NCBI GenBank assembly: GCA_024449915.1
Contig: JAMZAV010002183.1
Coordinates: 1 to 64,000, forward strand
Length of the DNA stretch: 64,000 bases
Direction of reading: 5' to 3'
Source: Sweltsa coloradensis
Taxonomy: Eukaryota > Arthropoda > Insecta > Plecoptera > Chloroperlidae
The notes beneath the pieces are model-generated. The model had not been told where the DNA came from. It did not search any database and saw only the letters and a program-made list of their open reading frames with translations. This document shows positions 22,565 through 35,256 of this stretch, piece after piece (position 1 is the stretch's first letter; each line of letters starts with the position of its first letter). The position numbers and the translations under genes were made by a program.

Positions 22565-22860
22565 ACGAATTAGTAAACGGTGACTTTGGAACCGTCCTAG
22601 CAACGAGGCACATAATAAATTCAAAGTTGTTCTGAATCGACCTTGTTGATTCTGGCGTTGATTCGCGGGTGTTCGCACTGTCCATACCACTGATTGCTAT
22701 ATTTCCTATTAAAAATATCGATCTTTGGTTGGTTATCGCTCACTCCTCCATTGCGTCGAGGCCTGCAGGGTTGGCTTGGTCGCTTTGATTTAAAGTCCCC
22801 CACTGAAAATCAGTTATATAACTGAGTGGGTAGACTCAAAATAAAATTTATTTATTATTA
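22565..22860 (+). repeat. SINE body and tail (head missing)
   Basis: Matches 26770-27000 over GTAAACGGTGACTTTGGA, CGTTGATTC, TTGGTTGGTTATCGCTCACT and CAGGGTTGGCTTGGTCGC. It then continues into GAGTGGGTAGACTC and an A/T-rich tail. The tRNA-like head seen at 26651 is absent, so it is 5'-truncated. Confidence 0.8.
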
Positions 22861-24860
22861 TTTATTTAGGAGAATCACACTGAAACGAAATAGCCCCACG
22901 TTGTGCCGCCACTGAAACGAAACACTAAAAATAACCCCCGAGTTCTAAGCTACCGGAACGAAAAGTCCTAAGTACAGGTTCTACTGAAACCCTACTGTAG
23001 CCCTAACACTCGCAATTTCACTCGATTAGTGATTTATGTACCTATAGTTCGGAACAGACCGTACCTGTATCCTAACCTTCGAAGTATCGACCGGATTATT
23101 GGTAATTATGCAAGCATAGACCCTCTCGGGGTTAGGCCTATGTTGCTCCACGACTACGACTATGCAAATTAACCTAAGATAAGCACTCCTAACTAACTCA
23201 GGGGGAGGCCCTCTCATACGTCGGGAAAACACAAATAAAGGCAGTAACCTAGCAAAACATGGTAGACATAAGTGGTGATGACAGTGAACTGGTGACCTGT
23301 TGAGCACGATTCCCCGTTTAGGAATATACCCAACCTTACCCAGTGCGCTAGTGGTGAGCCTCGCCGCTGGAGTCCCACGTCCTCGGAACAGCTGGGTGGT
23401 CCACACGTTCTTAAAGTTACCACTATGACTAAACAAAAAGCTTATGCGTCAGCAATATGTGACGAGCTGAAGGCCGTGCATTAATTGAAATGTTGAGGTT
23501 GTGAAATGACTTGGGATTGAAGGTCGTTAGCATGCCCCTAATGAATTGAAAGTGATTAATTCGGATATCAAAAGGTTGTTTTAATGATTCTAAGTTATGC
23601 AAACAAATGAATGAAAAGATGTAATTAGTGTGAAAGCTTGGATCCAAAGCAAAGATTTGAATATTAAATTACCGTGAACATTACATAAATTGATACAATA
23701 AGTCTTACTCTAGATCAACCAAAGTTAGTAGTCAACGTTATCTTGAGTTACGATACTGTAGTGAAGTGGGGTGGGACGTAGCCCTCTACTTGGCACGTTC
23801 GATGGTGGTTTATGCGCGCTGTAGGCGCCTCGGACCCTCAGGGCGAATTCCGCAGTGGCGGATTGACCTGCTTCCCATCTTGGCGTCCTGGGTGGACCTC
23901 GAAGTGTAAATGTAGAAATGTACTTACTCAGTATGTAGACAGGGTAGGCAAGATATATTCACGTTGAAATTGGTACTAATTAAATGATGATTTGGTTGAT
24001 TAGATGCCTAGCCACGACTGGACCACGTGGTGTACAAATTATAGTTCGACGTGTAAAATGCCCTCAACTCAGGGATATTCATTTAGTTGCATAAAGATTG
24101 CCACTCCCGGACTAATGAAAACTGTGAACTTTTAAATAGAATGTCCATTGTCTAGCTGGTGTCGTCGACTGCCCGGTGGCGTCGGTCGTATGATAGCTAC
24201 CACATACTGGTGGGCGGCTTAAAACACTCCCGATTTACCGAAATGGTGTTAAATGTGTTGAAACTAAATCAAAACTGCAAAACTAACACTTGAAACCGCT
24301 CTCTTATACGTGGAGAGGCGTGTGGTTCCATTGCCCTAAAATGCCTGCTTCGCCTGCTTGATAGGCCGCACTCGGAAGATTCTTTGGAAACGACTTGCTC
24401 GTCTGAAGGCTTGAATCTCAGTGGACGATGCACTCTGTGCTCTTTCGCCTCAAAAACGCCCTGCTCTGCTGGCCTAGGTGATGACGTAGACCATTGTCAC
24501 TGGCCACATCCACCCCGTTCCGCTCGCTGATTGGTCGACTACTGGTGAAACCAACTATTTCACTCGGCCGATCCAGGCTGCTAGCCCGCATACCGATTGA
24601 AGCCTACCTCGTTTTGCACAGATTTAGACGCACAAAATTCACCCCGTTGGTACAGCAAATAACATTGCTGACCATTAGCCACTTTTAGACTTATCGCACA
24701 AGCCTAGGCTATTCCCATATGACCTTAGCCATAACCACTAGCTTTCCTATTAGGACAAGCTTAATTTACATAGACATGTAAATTATGCAAAATTATGTAG
24801 AACTTGAAAATTATTGATTATGTAAATTTGAAAAATATGTAACTTTTAGGTTTCAAAAAT
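22861..24860. other. GC-richer region, unclassified
   Basis: Compositionally distinct from its flanks, with several overlapping short frames on both strands. I found no terminal repeats, splice-bounded exon or known domain. It may be the remains of an LTR element or a decayed gene. Confidence 0.35.
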
Positions 24861-24876
24861 TGAAAAAGGGACCAAC

Positions 24877-25152
24877 ATGGCCGTCCAGGGCTGTACAGTT
24901 ACAACACTATGTAGAGTAGATTTGACTCTACAAGATCGACAAAGGGCAATGAACTCTGCCGAGTCAGAAAATCTGGTTATTTCTCCCCTCCAATGTTTTC
25001 TCCGCAACCTGCAGTGCTTGGTAGTAGACTGTGTTGCAGCTAGTCAAGGGGTCATTGAAAACGTTACAGTTCATGTGGCAGTGCTGGAACTACAAGTCGA
25101 GACGCAGTTTCACAGGACGGCTCCGTCTGTTGGAAAAACTTTGTTTAGATGA
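24877..25152 (+). CDS. Small ORF, 91 codons, unknown
   Basis: ATG in a good context (CCAACATGG) opens a frame to TGA at 25150-25152. The product is Val/Leu-rich with six Cys and no recognised domain. No splice context or promoter supports it, and chance is quite possible. Confidence 0.2.
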   Translation: MAVQGCTVTTLCRVDLTLQDRQRAMNSAESENLVISPLQCFLRNLQCLVVDCVAASQGVIENVTVHVAVLELQVETQFHRTAPSVGKTLFR

Positions 25153-25539
25153 GTGCCAGAAAACTTAAACCCAGTTTATGAATGTGGTAACCAATTATGG
25201 ACATATAGTTACAATATTAACTTATGTTTTAGGCCCAGTTTATCACCTGCAACATTGGGATCAATTAAACAAGACCCAACAAACCTTGTGACAGCAGTGG
25301 TTATCATCTGCCTAGTGGCTTATTACCAGTCGCAAACTTTTGACCTATCGAACGAGGAAATTTAGTTCAATGACAAGACTGCCAACCCAACATTTAAAAA
25401 ATGTCCCGAGTGCTACTGTGCAAGAGATGAATTGGATAGGCCCTACATGTTAATGTATCCAACGAAGAAGTGGGTGGACACAATATACCCCACCCCCCAC
25501 CCCCCCCCCTGGCATAAATATGGAAATTACTTTCTATCA

Positions 25540-25860
25540 TCTAGTGTTTGTTAGAGAAATGCTAGGTGTAGAAAAGTTAAGTGACAGAATAGGAAGGACA
25601 AGGTTGAGATGGTTTGGACATATGAAACAAATGGGGGAAAATACGATGCCCCAAAAAATGTATGAAAAAAGGATTGAAGAAGACGGGGTAGACCAAGGAA
25701 GAGATGGAAGGACATCGTAGCAGGAGACTTGGAGGCAAGAGGAGAGAGCTGGGAAGATGTGGGAGAGACACGATTGTGGGAGGATAGAAAGAAGTGGAAA
25801 AATTTTGTTGCTAAACCCAAGCTGACCCTGCCAGACGCAGGAAACGGCGATGGATAATGA
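25540..25860 (+). pseudogene. RTE-like LINE ORF2 tail
   Basis: Reads LSDRIGRTRLRWFGHM, then GRPR-like and DRKKWKNFV-like segments with frameshifts, ending near the CAGGAAACGGCGATGG 3' region. Only the extreme C-terminus of ORF2 is present. Confidence 0.8.
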
Positions 25861-25905
25861 TGATGAAGTGTTTGTCCTACTCTAGAGATGTTGTAATGTA
25901 TTTTG

Positions 25906-26368
25906 TTAAATGGTTTTATTTTTTCCTTAATTTTGTTTTTAAAAATGTAAAAAGTGGTGTTATATGTTTTTATTTTAGTTTTGCCTTTTTCGCATGACAA
26001 AACGGTGGTAAAATAATTAATATTGTTTAATATGTAAAGGTAATTCCAATATGCACAAAAATCACCATCGTTTTTAGCGCACAGACAACCTAAGGATCGT
26101 TTCTTTTAAAAAATCAATAATTTATGTGCACCGTTTTCGTTTCAGAATGAATTTAAGTAAGAAACACTCAAGTTGTCAGCAAGATAAGATTGAAAATTTG
26201 TAAATAGTGTAGATAATGTTGATTTTGTGAAATTAAATAGTAAAATATGGTTTTATTTCGCAGAATAACGGGTTAGCCTATTTGGTGTTATAACTATTTG
26301 GCGGTGTTATATGGTTTTATTACCATTTAGCGGCATTATTTTGGTTTTAATAAATAAAACCATTTTCA
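25906..26368. mobile_element. Possible MITE with 13-bp inverted ends
   Basis: AAATGGTTTTATT near 25908 recurs inverted near 26351-26363. The interior repeats GGTTTTATT-type phrases and GGCGGTGTTATA-like motifs. No target duplication is certain. Confidence 0.4.
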
Positions 26369-26650
26369 CGGACCTCTAGATCTAGGCACCTTGCAGCCAC
26401 ATGTGCACCCTGGACTCCCTGTGTGGTCAGAGCATCCGGTAGAAGGCAAGCGATGCTTGGGGATGAGAGGAGGTTGGGGTGTAAGACGCCAGTCGTCTAC
26501 GGACGCTGAACTTGAAAACATCTTCTTGTAATCTCAAGCGAGGTATGCCCGCTCCAGTGTATAATTAACAAATAAATATCAACAGTTCTTTTCAAATTCA
26601 TCTATTGTTTGTGTGAAATATTTATTACCCTATGTGTGTGTATATGTGTG

Positions 26651-27000
26651 GCTCGTTGGTCTTGTTGTTAGCGTATCTGCCTCCAATGCAGAAGGTCCAG
26701 GGTTCGATTCCCGCTAAAGTCTGTAGTTTTTTAACTTCTGATTTGGACTTAAGTCCATCAGTTCTTGTCTTAGGAATTTGTAAACGGTGACTTTGGAGCC
26801 GTCCTAGCAACGAAGCACATAATAAAGTCAGAGTTGTTCTGAATCGACCTTGATAATTCTGGCGTTGATCCGCAGGTGTTCGCACTGTCCATACCATTGA
26901 TTGCTACATTTCCTATTAAAAAATATTCATCTTTGGTTGGTTATCGCTCACTCGTCGATTGCGTCGGGACCTACAGGGTTGGCTTAGTCACTTTGATTTA
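26651..27000 (+). repeat. tRNA-derived SINE with head
   Basis: tRNA-Trp-like head with box A (TTGTTGTTAGCG) and box B (GGTTCGATTCC), then the body shared with 22565-22860. The 3' tail is replaced at about 27000 by LINE coding sequence. Further fragments lie at 34003-34140, 35890-35920 and 63085-63185. Confidence 0.8.
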
Positions 27001-28025
27001 CAGCCATATGGGAGGGAAACATACCAGATATATGGCGAAAAGCAGAAGTTATCCCATAGTGAAGAAAGGAAAAGACAGTAGTAAAGTAGAGAGCTATAGG
27101 CCTATATCTCTCACAAGTATGATGTCAAAGCTCATGGAACGTATGGTAAACCAAAGACTAAAAATCTACCTGGAGTCAAATAACCTCATAACAGAACACC
27201 AGGCAGGCTTCAGGAAAGATAGAAGCACTCTCGACCAAGTGGCATATCTACAGCAGGAGGTGAAGGAAGGCTTCAATAAACAACTAGCAACACTTGTGGT
27301 GTATGTTGATTTCCAAACTGCATTTGATGTTGTGAACAGAAAGATCTTACTTACAAAAATGTCGGATATGAACATCCCAAGCAACATATACAGATGGACT
27401 AAAAATTTCCTGAGCCAGAGGTATATGAGAGTGAGATATGGAAACAAAAGATCAAAATACAGAAAAACCAAGGCAGGAGTTCCCCAGGGAGCAGTCATGA
27501 GTCCTACCCTTTTCTTGATCTTCATAAATGACCTAGCTGACTATATTGAAGAGAGAAGTGAGGTCAAAGTAAAGCTGTTTTGCAGATGATGTGGTGCTGT
27601 GGTACAGTGGTAGAGATAAAGATAAGATGGAAATTGAAATGAATAAAGCCCTTAAAGCTCTGGAAGAATGGACAGAAAAGAATGCAATGATAGTTAACGA
27701 AAAGAAGACCGTGTACGACTACCACACTACGGGACGAAGTGTACCAACATTTTTACTCAAGTACAGAACAAACCTGTTACAGAAAGAAGATAACCCAGTG
27801 TACCTAGGTGTAACTATGGATCAAAAAATGACAATGACCAAGCATATTGAAAAAATGCAAGCAGCAGGAAGGAAGCGATTAAACCTGTTAAAAAGAGTTG
27901 CAGGTGTTACCTGGGGGGCAACAGAGAACACATTATCTACCACATATAAAACCTATGTGAGACCACTGCTTGAATATGGTAATGCAATCATAACAAAGAC
28001 CTTAAAAATGCACTACAATCTCTAA
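27001..28025 (+). pseudogene. LINE reverse transcriptase, frameshifted
   Basis: 5'-truncated ORF2. Frame 1 (to 27589) has YRPISLTS, AGFRKDRST, the first catalytic Asp region VYVDFQTAFD, and GVPQGAVMSPTLF. A one-base shift then moves the FADD catalytic box (about 27583-27594) into the next frame, which continues to 28025 with LGVTMD and a thumb-like region. I infer an RNase H-bearing clade (I/LOA/Ingi-like) from the adjacent domain. The break makes it inactive. Confidence 0.85.
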
Positions 28026-29275
28026 ATAGGGTCCAAAATTCTGCACTCAGAATAGTTACTGGAGGTGTTAAAACCACACCTATAGTAGCTATGGAAGCAA
28101 AGGCCAATATTCCACCCCTAGAGGCCAGACAAAATGAAGCTGCAGGATCCTATATGAAAAACTGGTAAGACTGGATCAGAACTACTGGGATAAAGAACCA
28201 TGTGAAAAACATAAAACCCATGTAACATTCATAACGAAGGCACGACAAATAAATGAGCATTTAATTGGGAATGAGGCAATTAACAATAGACAAGACCTCC
28301 TACCACCAAACATAAATGTTGCATTGTTAGAAAACCCACATGCATTGACAATACCTGACATCGACGGTAAGAAAACAACCACTCATTGGTTCAACTAAAG
28401 AAATTGACATTGGCATACATTCGCCAGAAATACCCAGAAAATGAATGGCTACATCTGTATACAGATGGATCAGCATCCCCAGGGGAAGGAAATGCGGGCG
28501 CAGGGATATACAGCCGAGAATTTGAGGCTTCCTACCCAGCTGGTGCTAATGGAAGCAATTATGATGGAGAAATCCGAGCAATAGTTGAAGCACTATTGAA
28601 ACTATCAAAATCTGAAAACCGGAAAATTGTGATCCTATCCGACTCCAAGACTGCCATTGCAGCCATTGCAAATAGGGAGGAAAACAGAACCCGAAATTAG
28701 ACAATGTAAACTACAGATTCTACGACTCATGAATGATGGGAACAAAATTGTGCTACAATGGATACCGGCCCACTGTGGCATATATGGTAATGAGAAGGCC
28801 GACTACCTAGCCAAACAAGGTAGCAAAAACAACAAGAAAGTAAAAAACTGTCACATAAATCTCTCAAATCTCACCTGCATGCGTCGACAGACAAAGCAGT
28901 CCGTAAGGAATGGCAAGAGAGGGGGCAGAATAAACTGTGGGAAGATTACACTAGAATGAGGCCGACTGGTAAACGTAAGTGCTACAGTAGAAAAATAGAG
29001 ACAGCTCAATTCCGGCTTCAAACAGGACACGACCTACTCGGAAAGCACCTCCATAGATTTGGAATTTTTGAATCTAGTGTCTGTCGGATGTGTGGAGCTG
29101 GGGAACAAGACAGGAAACATCTTTTTCAATGTACATATATAAAGCTTGAACGCGACAAAATGCCAAATGGCATGGATCGGAGCGAACAGGAGTCCTATCT
29201 CTACTGGCTAACTAGAAAACACATGATGACATGAATAATGTCAATTGTTGGCATATGAAAAGAAGAAAGAAGATT
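28026..29275 (+). pseudogene. LINE RNase H and Cys/His tail, frameshifted
   Basis: RNase H1-type fold: LYTDGSASP (first Asp, about 28460), YDGE (Glu), LSDSKTA (Asp), then after a frameshift near 28680 IPAHCGIYGNEKADYLAK (His/Asp). It is followed by CRMCGAGEQDRKHLFQC, a CCHC-like tail, and the MDRSEQESYLYWL terminus with TGA near 29232. The UTR ends near GAAAAGAAGAAAGAAG. A one-base shift at 28025 separates it from the reverse transcriptase. Confidence 0.85.
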
Positions 29276-31890
29276 TACAAGACTTGTAAGTTGTAAGAGA
29301 AATATAAACAGCTGGTCAATGGCAAAGATGTTGGATACAAAAGAAAGGTCATAATGAAGGATCAAGAGGAGAGCTATTAAAAATTACTGATTGGATTGAA
29401 TGACTTTTACTTGATGGCAGAAGCCCCCTTGGCGGTCAATTTTGATATTTTCATTTTTGAATTTATATCTTTGGATTTGATGTTTTTATATGCTTTTAAA
29501 TTTATTTTTGTCTGTATCTCAATGTAAATTGGCAGCAATGCTGTATTTGAGTGAACCAATAAATAAACTACCTACCTTGAATTTTCCATCTACAGGTAAA
29601 AAAAACGTTTCATTTAATAACAAAACCATTTCATATTTCAAATTACACCAACAACATTGGTTTAGGTTTCTAGTACATATCAGCAACGAATAGCGGACAT
29701 TTGGAAGTAAAGAACTATAATATTGTCGCCAGTTGTATTTAAATATTTTATTGGGTCTTAAAAAATACAGTTTGCTGGGAACATATAATCAATCACAATC
29801 ACCAGTTTGGTTTTAGGCTATAGATTAATTAGTCTTGACAATAGTACAAGGTTTGATTTGAAATCAAATAATCATCAATTATCGTTTCACTAGCTGTATA
29901 TTCTAGAGGCACATTAGGTATTATTTTATTTAACAAATTCAAGATGTACATATACAGGTTATAATTATACAGGCCTTACAGTACCATCTCAAACTCAAAT
30001 TAAAAAAACAACAATACTTTCTTAACGTCAATACATATTCTTTAAAATCAAATTGTTGCAATACTTAGGTCCTTTTCAACATGAGTTTAAAAGCTTTGCT
30101 TCTACCATACGTTTTGATTTAATACAAAACACGTCACACAATGTGGAATGATAATTCTTCGAAATACCGTATTTAAACGAATGCAAGCCTATATTTTTAC
30201 AGTTCAGCTTGGAATCGATGGCAAAGTTATTGGTACCAGTATTTACAATGCTACCCTTTTGTCTGAAATGAACTTCTAATGAATGCTTGGCTTGCAATTG
30301 AGTCACTACAGTACCTACCCATGAGACTAACCAGCTTCAGTACGCAGTAAAACATGTTGCTACCTCACACATACAGAAAACCACCTGGGGCCGGGTGTAT
30401 GTACTAGGATCAATGTACCTGGGTTGATCATCGCATTTGAATAACGTCGTTAAAACTCCGTTTTTGAAATTGTTTTAGAGATAAAAAACATTTTTGCAAC
30501 AAAACCTTGTAACATTACTGGAAAAGTGTTTTTTGTTCATTTCTTAAACTCGTAAGCGACACTTGCACTTTTGTAAAGTAATTATTTGCAGAGTTTATTT
30601 GGAAAGTCATCGACATCATCTAATGATTTGTTAAAGTTCATTTAAAAGCAAAGTGTATTTATAAATGCATTAAATAAACACGGAAGGCATATCAGAAATG
30701 TCACTTACGAGGTCTTGGCTATATACATAATAATATTATGTGTTACAAGATTATGGAAGTTGATATTAAAACCTTCTATTCCTCGGATGGATATGAACCT
30801 TTGGAAACATGTCCATTAATGTAGGCTAAAACAAATTCTAATACCAGTATGACATAAGGTGGATTTTGAAAAGTGTTGTAAGGTTTTGGAGTTTTAACAA
30901 TAAGCCAATAGCTGAACAAAACAGGTCAGAACATGTTCTTTGATTTAAAATGCAAATTATCAACAATCACATTATGGTATCAATATTTTGTAATTATTAA
31001 TTTTTACTTAGGGTACATTTTTAAAGACCTATCCATACCGGTTCTACACTATTTTTTCTAATTCTACAAAAAATTGTTATATTCTCGAGAATAGCGTCAA
31101 ATTATGATTTGTCATTAGTTCTATGATTTCTCCCATGCACTTCATTCAGACAACTTCCTGCAGCAGAATGATGTGATTGCCGAATCTGAATCGTTGAAAC
31201 CCGAATCGGAAAAAATCAAGAATCTGCGTTATTAAACATGGTATCGATCGGTACAAGCCTAATAATTAATGTGGATACGTCTCCGTATGTTTTAACTTGG
31301 AGCTGGCTCTTATTTTCACTGCAAGAGACGATTCTCGGAGGATAATCAACTACCCTACGTAGGCAGTCAACCGTGAATCGATCATGCATTGTGAACTAAT
31401 ATTAAAGATATTTGCTTATCAGCCTAAAACTATGATATTTATATAGTGTAGGCCTGGCACTAGAATATTATTTATACTTAATTAATTGACAAAAAATGAT
31501 TTTGAAGTATCCAAGTTTTCTATTTTTTGGGAAATAAACAACCAGAGAGTTTAGCATACTGCAAATGCTTACATACAACGTCTCAGCTATGATTAAAACC
31601 TCAAGGGTCGTACAATAAAAATCACTAAAAAGCATTACCAAAAACAGCCATTCAAAACTCTAAAAATCATTTCAGAAAATAAAACTTAGTTTTCTGTGGT
31701 TATTTTTTAAATATGGAAAAAAAAAATTAAAATAGTTAGTTTTATAACTATTGCAACACCAATTAAAAGTCAAAATGCGTCTCAAATGAGCACACGTCAC
31801 TCTTCAACAGTATTCACTAAACAAATTATTCAATATTTAAACTTTGTGTGCTCTTGATGTAAATTATGCTCCATTCAGAGGCGGGAATTT
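29276..31890. other. AT-rich intergenic sequence between the LINE and ZNFX1
   Basis: No exon-like island, terminal repeats or RNA gene identified. It contains poly-A/T patches and short palindromes only. Confidence 0.5.
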
Positions 31891-31895
31891 AAAAC

Positions 31896-31905
31896 TTTAT
31901 TTATT
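31896..31905 (-). promoter_or_regulatory. Candidate polyadenylation signal for ZNFX1
   Basis: Two overlapping AATAAA hexamers on the minus strand lie about 170 bp beyond the TAA stop at 32073. They are the nearest tandem match; cleavage position is not determined. Confidence 0.45.
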
Positions 31906-32072
31906 CATTATTTTACTATTTCGGGAAGAAGAAACCATTAAAAATTTAAATTTAAAACATGAACGATTTGATATTAAATCCGAACCTTCAAAATCACTGT
32001 TAGATTAGCACACCCCTAATTTAAAAGCTTAACCCCATCATAAGCTCCTTGCTAGTTTCATGTCATGTTTGA

Positions 32073-32397
32073 TTATGGGTTCATGGCAGTGCCCGGATAA
32101 CGGCTGCGCGTCGCTCCGTCCATCTCCCCCGCCAACCTGTTGCTGGCGAGGAGTCTGTGATGCGTTCCTCCTATCTGCTCGCCACACTCTGGACACCTGC
32201 TCACGACCATCGCGCCCCCGCACTCGCCTATCGCGTACAGGTGGCCGTTGGGGCACTTGAACCAGTGACCTTGAGGCATCCCCATCGCCGTCACAATCTC
32301 GCGGCGTTCCTTCTCCGTCAGCTTCATGTTTGCCTTCAGGATGTCGTTCAGCTTGCGGATGTGGCCGGCGAGGGCCAGGTCCTGTTCCGTGCAATAC
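32073..32397 (-). CDS. ZNFX1: ZNFX1 last coding exon: RZ-type zinc finger
   Basis: Acceptor CAG at 32400-32398, TAA stop at 32075-32073. After a short helix the exon encodes the RZ-type zinc finger GHWFKCPNGHLY..GECGG..SRCPECGEQIGG, with its ordered Cys/His ligands. This is a signature of the ZNFX1 and RNF213 C-termini. A 30-residue low-complexity tail follows the finger. In ZNFX1 the RZ finger sits at the extreme C-terminus, as here, so the protein end looks complete. Confidence 0.95.
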
Positions 32398-33592
32398 CTG
32401 ATAATAATAAAAAAAAAGGTTTATTGTCGTAGTTTCTACATTTTGTGAGAGATGAAGCATTTCAGATATGTTCAGACAACATGGTCATGAAAATTTCATA
32501 ACCGAGAACAGTAAAACTAATAATATAAAATGTAATAATAATCTTAACTCAGTTCTCACTGTGCACTGTAGATACTAAGCTTGCCAGACTCTGGATATAA
32601 ATTTATTATTTATTTTATATAAAATAAAAAAATAAATTTCAAATAAAAAATATTATTTCAATAATCTTAAATCCAACTAGTAAATTACCGTATAAGGTTA
32701 TCAACTAATTACAATTAGTGTCAATCCTTCTCCAATCTAGGTTATCAACTAAGTATTTGTTTATGGAGTAATATTATGCTTTTGAGATAATAAAGAACTT
32801 GTTTTTACACAAAGCTATTTAAAACTGTCCGATGAGCCTATAGGTTTTAGTTCAGATGGAGTCATTTTGCATGTCGAGCATATTTTCAGTTGAATAGGTT
32901 TTTTATTTAAATGTTTACATTGCACTGCAGGTGTTACATTAAAAAATTAAAACAAAGAAAACAGCAAACAAAATAAGTGACATTGCAAAGGAAGATTGTG
33001 AAATAGAAAATGTAAAGAAAAATGTGCCCCAGAAAATTATCCTAATGTTTTGTCACCCTTGGCCATTTGCTGTTTAAAGCAAATTCCGTAATGTAAAAAA
33101 ATTAACAATAATAAATTTTATTCGATATTCATCTTTAATAATTCTTTATTTAGGCATGTATTACACCTATTTTTATAAGAACATAGTACAAATAAAGGCA
33201 ACGGCAGGGTACATAAAAAATTATATAAAAGATGTCATACATACAAACAACCCTTATTTTACATGTTTGATAGGTTTGCTAATGATTGAAATAATGTTGT
33301 TATCTTTAATTATATTCATTGTTACATGGTTAGCAAGTCACCAAGTGTGTTTGGAGCTCTGCTCTTTCATGCCATCCTGGTGAATAAATAAATACACCCC
33401 TTAAGATGAAATTGATGGAATACATATTTTCTAAAATGGCACAATAAGTTTGTACATTTACATAATAAAGCTGAAGTAGAAACACAACTAGTCTTCAAAG
33501 AATTCATTAAAGGAAAAATTATTTTAATACTAATATGAATATCTAGAGCTCAAATAATGCTATGTTTGCCTGCGGCTGAAGTAAATAAATAC

Positions 33593-33861
33593 CTGCGAAT
33601 GGAGAACGCGATGTCTCGAGCCACCCCAAAGCACTCGGTAGCCTCGGGAGTCTCGCGTGCACCGACCATCATAGTCTGAAGTCGACACAGCCGCGCGATG
33701 CGGTTGAAGCGCCGTATCTCCATGTTGAGGTCCGATACTTCCTGCGGGCTCATCCGGTCGCGCTTCACCAGGGAAGACAGGATCAGGTCCGCTCGCTGGG
33801 TGAGGGTGTCGCGGGGGATGGTCGTGCAGTGGGGGTACGCCTCGTCGTAAGACTTCTGGAC
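33593..33861 (-). CDS. ZNFX1: ZNFX1 exon: helical region before the RZ finger
   Basis: GCAG acceptor and GTATTT donor, 269 bp, phase 0 in, phase 2 out. Encodes a charged alpha-helical segment (DTLTQRADLILSS, EVSDLNMEIRRFNRIARLC). This matches the helical domain that separates the RING-like cysteines from the C-terminal finger in the family. No catalytic residues expected. Confidence 0.9.
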
Positions 33862-34002
33862 CTGCGGCGAGAGATGAGATAGTAAGCGTAACCACTTTAC
33901 GCGCCTTCAAATTTTGCTGCCAGTTTGAATCGCATCTATTTGTAATTTTACTTAATTGTGTAAAAATGTATAACGAAGGCATCTATCTATCTATCTATCT
34001 AA

Positions 34003-34140
34003 ATAATATCAATCTTTGGTTGATTATCGCTCATTCGTCAATTGCGTTGGGACCTACAGGGTTGGCTTGGTCGCTTTGGTTTAAAGTCACCCACTAAAAA
34101 TCAGTTATATGACTGGTGGGTAGACTCTAAATATGATAAT
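34003..34140 (+). repeat. SINE 3' fragment (26651 family)
   Basis: Starts TCTTTGGTTGATTATCGCTC and continues to the GGTGGGTAGACTCTAAAT tail. Intronic, opposite to ZNFX1 transcription. Confidence 0.75.
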
Positions 34141-34636
34141 TTTTTAATTTATTATAATTGATTATAGAAAATAAAAAAAAAAAATTCAAATTTTGTAGAA
34201 TTAAGAATCTGTCAAAATGGTCAAAAACACCCAAATAACTATGAATTTTCTTATTGATCTATGATAAACTGATATGATGGGGGCGTACAGATGTCCTTCA
34301 TTATCACGTAAGCCAAGTTGTATTCAGATGTAATGATTTATGGCTGTAAGACAAGGAACGCGCCAAACATCAAATCATCCTCACATCCCGGCCAGATTGA
34401 GCACAACACGTTGCTTACGGAAAAGGTCCGAGAGCCAAACCAAGAGAGCCAGACGACTACAGTAAACACTGGATTGTAAAGATAAGCTACATCTATGCTA
34501 GAAAGCTCTTCAATTTTCAGTACCTTGTTTTCATACCGATTTTTACAAAATTGCTGTTTTGACCATATTTTGCGCATGCTGCATCTTTTAGTAAACAGAT
34601 TGTTTATAATATGAACTTCTAAAGGGCATTCAAGCA

Positions 34637-35125
34637 TAGATATAAGTGGGGATGGGACATTTAAACGTTTCGTGGACGGTTAGAGGTTATTAAATTCGCA
34701 AAACGTTAAGTAAAAAAACATTTTTTTTTTTTACGAAATGTTATTTTGTTATCACTTTTGGAGCCTACACAAACACAAGCTAACAGATTAAGCCGATAAT
34801 TTTCTAAAAATGTTCAATTTTGGTGGAGGTGCCGGGTCCCAGGCTGTATTAAGACATCTTGTCTGTTACACATGGTGGAAATGCCGGGTCATTAAATGCA
34901 AGAGTGAGAATAAAACCGTTGTTAATTATTCGTCGGCCAGTCATAAGTACAAAATTACGATATTTGTTATTAAACCTAGGCCTGTGCCAAGGCCCTACCT
35001 AAATTTATAAAAAAAAAATTTTTTTTTTTAGAAAATAGGGTTTAGAACAAAAAACGTTTAAACGTGTTTAGTTCAAGGGGTTAAACGTTTACGAAATTAA
35101 ACGCTTTTTCCCATCCCTAGATATA
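34637..35125. mobile_element. hAT MITE with perfect 8-bp target duplication
   Basis: TAGATATA at 34637-34644 and 35118-35125 flanks a 473-bp element. Its inverted ends share GGGATGGGA, with AAACGT-type subterminal motifs. The interior has no coding capacity. Intron of ZNFX1. Confidence 0.8.
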
Positions 35126-35256
35126 AGCTTATAATAAACAACCTTGTATAAAATATAAATTGCGTTATCTTTAATGATTCCTCAGTTAGATCTTTTTAAG
35201 AGAGTAGGCCTATGCTTTTAGACAAACATGAGCAAGATATATAAATAAATTCGTAC

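Noticed and set aside
23026..23436. 136-codon minus-strand frame
   Set aside because: Overlaps another frame of similar length on the same strand, has no recognised domain, and the region is unclassified repeat-like DNA.
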